Positions 14,327 through 16,905 of a DNA stretch of 16,905 nt are shown here, one piece after another; the stretch's first letter is position 1, and every line of letters starts with the position of its first letter. Below the pieces are notes generated by a model that worked only from the letters and a program-made list of their open reading frames with translations, made no database searches and was not told where the DNA came from. The translations under genes were made by a program, and so were the position numbers. Origin of the DNA: CAZCSY01 sp964501505 (GTDB lineage Bacteria; Omnitrophota; Gorgyraeia; Velamenicoccales; Velamenicoccaceae). The stretch covers positions 1-16,905 of the forward strand of contig CAZCSY010000027.1 in assembly GCA_964501505.1 (NCBI GenBank), in the 5' to 3' direction.

Positions 14327-16567
14327 ATGTTCGACAGACAACGCCTGCTCACCAGCCTGCACTTTATCCTCCATCGCGGCCTCATCATCTTTTTCTTCGC
14401 CCTCCTCGTCCTGTACGCCTCCAAAGAGATCGTCGACCTCGACCTGTGGCTCCACCTCAAGGCAGGAGAGACGATCGTGACCGCCGGGTCCATCCCGCTC
14501 GTCGACATCTTCTCGTTTACCGTCGCCGGAAAACCCTGGATCAACCACGAGTGGCTCTTCCAGGTGCTGGCCTTCCTGTGTTATCGGGCCGGCGGCCCGG
14601 ACGGCCTCATCCTCATGCAGAACGTTGTCTTGATCGGGCTCTTCCTGCTCCTCTTTTTTATCGGCAACGACGGCGTCAGAGAAAACTTCCTCTTCATCTT
14701 CGTCATCTTATACATCACGCTCCTGGGCACGGCCTACCGCTTCTCCATCCGGCCGGACCTCTGGAGTCTCTTTTTTGTGGTCCTTTATCTTTTTTTGCTC
14801 CGGGGCTGGTCCCAGTATAAGGCGCGTGCCCTCTGGATGCTGCCGTTGCTGCAGATCCTCTGGACGAACATGCACGGCTTCTTCTTCCTGGGGCCGCTGC
14901 TCGTCCTAATCTTCCTTTTAGGCGAACTCGCAAAGCGCTTGGTGCCCATGCCGGCGGGCTGGAAAACCAGCGTCCGCTGCGACAAGAGACAGGTAAAGGA
15001 ACTGGCCCTTACGTTCTTGTGTCTTATCTTGGCCTCAGCCGTCAATCCCCAGGGCTTCCTGGGCGCCGCCTATCCCCTCGGCGTGGGCAGGCACCTGGCC
15101 GAAGGCGGCAGCATCATCTTCGAGCACATCCAGGAGCTCGCGATGCCGCTGACGCTCAAAAACCTCTTCGACCCGTGGCACATGCTCTACCTCAAGGTCC
15201 TCATCATCGTCTCTCTTTTCTCTTTCCGGTTCAATGCGCGCCGCCTCAACGTGACGGAGGGACTCCTCTGGCTCGTCTTTCTGGCGCTGGGATTGTCTGC
15301 GATGCGTAACGTCGCTTACTTCTGCATGGTGGCGGCCTATGTCATCTTCCAGAATGTCAACCGGGCCTTTGAAGACGCCAAGACCTGGCCGCAACCCGCC
15401 GTCCCAAGAGGGGCACGTGAGGCCCTTGGCGTCGCGGCCGTCGCGGTTCTCGTCTTCTTCCCCTTAAAAGGCGCCGAGCGCCAGATCTCCTGCGCCTCTT
15501 TCGATTATGATACCTACGAACTCAAATCCTCTTTTCTGGGGCTGGCGACGCAGCGCTATCCCCAGAAAGCCGTGGATTTTCTTCTGAGAGAAAATTTTCC
15601 CGCACGCATGTTCAACGACTTCAATGCCGGCGCCTATCTGGTCGGCCGGGCCTACCCGCTTCGCCGCGTCTATATCGACGGTCGGACAGAGCTCTATGGT
15701 GCGGAATTTTTTAAAAACTACGTCGCCATCGGCGAAGGAAAAGGAGATGCCCTCGAACGCCTGATCGCCGACTACCGCATCGAGGGATTCTTTCTCACGG
15801 CACCCTCCAATCAACTGCACATCGGTCTCCTGCGTACGCTTCTCGGGAGCGGCGCCTGGCGCGTCGTCTATTTTGACGAGCGGGCGATCATCCTTTTAAG
15901 GGACACACCGAAGAACGCGGCCCTGATCGACCGATACGGGATCGATCTCGCGGCGTGGACGCCGGCCGAGCCAGACTATCTAAGATTGGGGATTGCCTTT
16001 CGCTTTCCCTGGCCGTACCTGAACCGCGCGCGCCTCCTCAATAGCCTTACATTCTATGCGGCATCGGCCCGTGAAGCGCGGGTGGCCCTGACCATCGCGC
16101 CGCAGAATGCCGAGGCCATGCGCTACCTCGCCGATTATGAATATTTCATCACCAAAGACTATCTCGAGGCCTTCAAGTGGGCCCGCAACGGTTTGGTGCT
16201 TAACCCGGGGGACCTGGCGCTGCGCGCGCGCCTGGCCCTCATCTATGACGCGATGGGCGAGGAGGAGAGGGCCCTGGACGTCATCGAGGCGATCACGACG
16301 AAAAACCCGAAGTTTGCCGAAGGTTTTTACGCGAAGGCGCTGATCCTCCGGGACAACGACATGGCTGCGGCCCTGGCCGCGGCCAAGGGGGCCGTGGCAC
16401 TCTCCGAAAAACATCCGGCATACGGGGAACTGCTCGGAGACCTCCTCGCGCAGGACGGTCAGACCGTGGCGGCCCGCAAGGCCTGGGAGGAAGCGCTGCG
16501 CTACGACGGCGCCAACACCCAGCTCAAGGAGAAGATCTGGACGCTAACAACAAACCATCGCCCATAA
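14327..16567 (+). CDS. Large membrane protein, GT-C-glycosyltransferase-like, with C-terminal TPR domain
   Basis: A 746-residue protein. The first 400 or so residues contain about ten membrane helices. The first outside loop has DLDLWLHLKAGE followed by IPLVDIFSFT..GKPWINHEWL. Such an acidic motif in the first periplasmic loop, followed by NHEWL, is shared by a broad group of GT-C-fold-like membrane proteins of uncharacterised bacteria. I infer a lipid-linked sugar transferase role from this, with no proof. A periplasmic-type globular region follows (about 385-550, with FNDFNAGAYLVGRAYPLRRVYIDGR). It ends in about four TPR units (about 585-740, e.g. ALRARLALIYDAMGEEERALDVIE). The ribosome site AGGAGA (14308-14313) is 13 bases from the ATG. 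It starts 22 bases after dppF and may be read through from the importer. Confidence 0.8.
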   Translation: MFDRQRLLTSLHFILHRGLIIFFFALLVLYASKEIVDLDLWLHLKAGETIVTAGSIPLVDIFSFTVAGKPWINHEWLFQVLAFLCYRAGGPDGLILMQNVVLIGLFLLLFFIGNDGVRENFLFIFVILYITLLGTAYRFSIRPDLWSLFFVVLYLFLLRGWSQYKARALWMLPLLQILWTNMHGFFFLGPLLVLIFLLGELAKRLVPMPAGWKTSVRCDKRQVKELALTFLCLILASAVNPQGFLGAAYPLGVGRHLAEGGSIIFEHIQELAMPLTLKNLFDPWHMLYLKVLIIVSLFSFRFNARRLNVTEGLLWLVFLALGLSAMRNVAYFCMVAAYVIFQNVNRAFEDAKTWPQPAVPRGAREALGVAAVAVLVFFPLKGAERQISCASFDYDTYELKSSFLGLATQRYPQKAVDFLLRENFPARMFNDFNAGAYLVGRAYPLRRVYIDGRTELYGAEFFKNYVAIGEGKGDALERLIADYRIEGFFLTAPSNQLHIGLLRTLLGSGAWRVVYFDERAIILLRDTPKNAALIDRYGIDLAAWTPAEPDYLRLGIAFRFPWPYLNRARLLNSLTFYAASAREARVALTIAPQNAEAMRYLADYEYFITKDYLEAFKWARNGLVLNPGDLALRARLALIYDAMGEEERALDVIEAITTKNPKFAEGFYAKALILRDNDMAAALAAAKGAVALSEKHPAYGELLGDLLAQDGQTVAARKAWEEALRYDGANTQLKEKIWTLTTNHRP

Positions 16568-16589
16568 CCCCGGCAAAACACAAAAACCC

Positions 16590-16618
16590 CTGGCAATTTC
16601 TCACGCTTTTTGTATAAT
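16590..16618 (+). promoter_or_regulatory. Promoter of the MarC-family gene
   Basis: A perfect -10 TATAAT (16613-16618) with a weak -35 CTGGCA (16590-16595, four of six matches) at 17 bases. The predicted start of transcription, about 7 bases downstream, falls on or next to the A of the ATG at 16626. The mRNA would therefore be leaderless. No ribosome site is present. Bases 16568-16589 hold no hairpin terminator that I can see. Confidence 0.55.
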
Positions 16619-16625
16619 ATTGCCC

Positions 16626-16905
16626 ATGCTGTTGACAGCCCTCAAACCTTATATTGTTACCTTCATACCGATATTCCTGGCGATTGACGCGGTCGGGACG
16701 GTCCCGCTGTATCTGGGGTTGACCGAAGGCCTTACGCGCAAACAGCGGCACCGTATCCTTAACGAATCGATTATCGTCGCGTCGGTCGTGGCGGTCCTCT
16801 TTGTCGTGCTGGGACGCGCCATCCTCGCGGGACTGGGCATCACGATCGATGACTTCCGCATAGCCGGCGGGATCCTTCTTTTCATCATCTCGGTCTATCT
16901 CATCC
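16626..16905 (+). CDS. MarC-family integral membrane protein (N-terminal part, cut by window end)
   Basis: The reading frame from ATG 16626 stays open to the window edge (93 codons). The visible part has a first helix (YIVTFIPIFLAIDAVGTVPLYLGL), a basic loop (TRKQRHRIL), a second helix and the start of a third. DDFRIAGGILLFIISVYL is the hallmark block of the MarC/YhgN/SNARE-associated-like six-helix family. The function of this family is unknown; the old link to multiple antibiotic resistance was not upheld for E. coli MarC. The start is fixed by the family N-terminus. It has its own promoter and is separate from the upstream gene. Confidence 0.88.
   Translation, partial: MLLTALKPYIVTFIPIFLAIDAVGTVPLYLGLTEGLTRKQRHRILNESIIVASVVAVLFVVLGRAILAGLGITIDDFRIAGGILLFIISVYLI

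Overview
The window (about 60% G+C by eye) is gene-dense. Every gene I accept lies on the + strand, and the gaps between them are short. It looks like a chromosomal piece of a Gram-negative, probably anaerobic or microaerophilic bacterium: it has an O-antigen-ligase-type membrane protein, a secreted ABC solute-binding protein with its transporter, Bat proteins, and a superoxide reductase rather than a visible superoxide dismutase. Gene content and the pgk-tpiA-secG order would fit a candidate-phylum lineage such as Omnitrophota, or a deltaproteobacterium-like lineage. That placement is a low-confidence inference, since there is no rRNA or other marker here.

Layout. (1) 2-1691: the 3' end of a Bat operon (batD, cut by the window edge, then batE with TPR and SH3-like domains). 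(2) 1720-3570: a GH77 4-alpha-glucanotransferase (malQ). (3) 3589-4029: a rubredoxin-like/superoxide reductase fusion. (4) 4051-6284: an unrecognised multi-span membrane protein overlapping an O-antigen ligase/polymerase-like gene. (5) 6258-8987: a transcription unit with a good sigma70-type promoter, a roughly 150-nt leader rich in inverted repeats, pgk, tpiA and secG, ended by a strong intrinsic terminator. (6) 8920-14304: a complete peptide-type (Dpp/Opp) ABC importer: solute-binding protein, two permeases, two ATPases. (7) 14327-16567: a large membrane protein resembling GT-C glycosyltransferases, with a C-terminal TPR domain. (8) 16626-end: the start of a MarC-family membrane protein, probably with a leaderless mRNA.

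How the genes work together. malQ and pgk/tpiA belong to glucan use and lower glycolysis. The O-antigen ligase-like protein, its membrane partner and the GT-C-like protein suggest envelope glycan assembly. The importer unit carries all five parts needed for oligopeptide-type uptake.

The least ordinary features are non-coding. A roughly 168-nt near-perfect palindromic element separates the solute-binding gene from its first permease and is bracketed by a 10-bp direct repeat. A second, REP-like sequence encodes the aberrant C-terminus of the second permease. The secG terminator lies inside the 5' coding end of the solute-binding gene. The pgk leader has nested inverted repeats that match no riboswitch I recognise. 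I see no tRNA, rRNA, CRISPR array, integrase or transposase gene. No gap exceeds about 200 bases.
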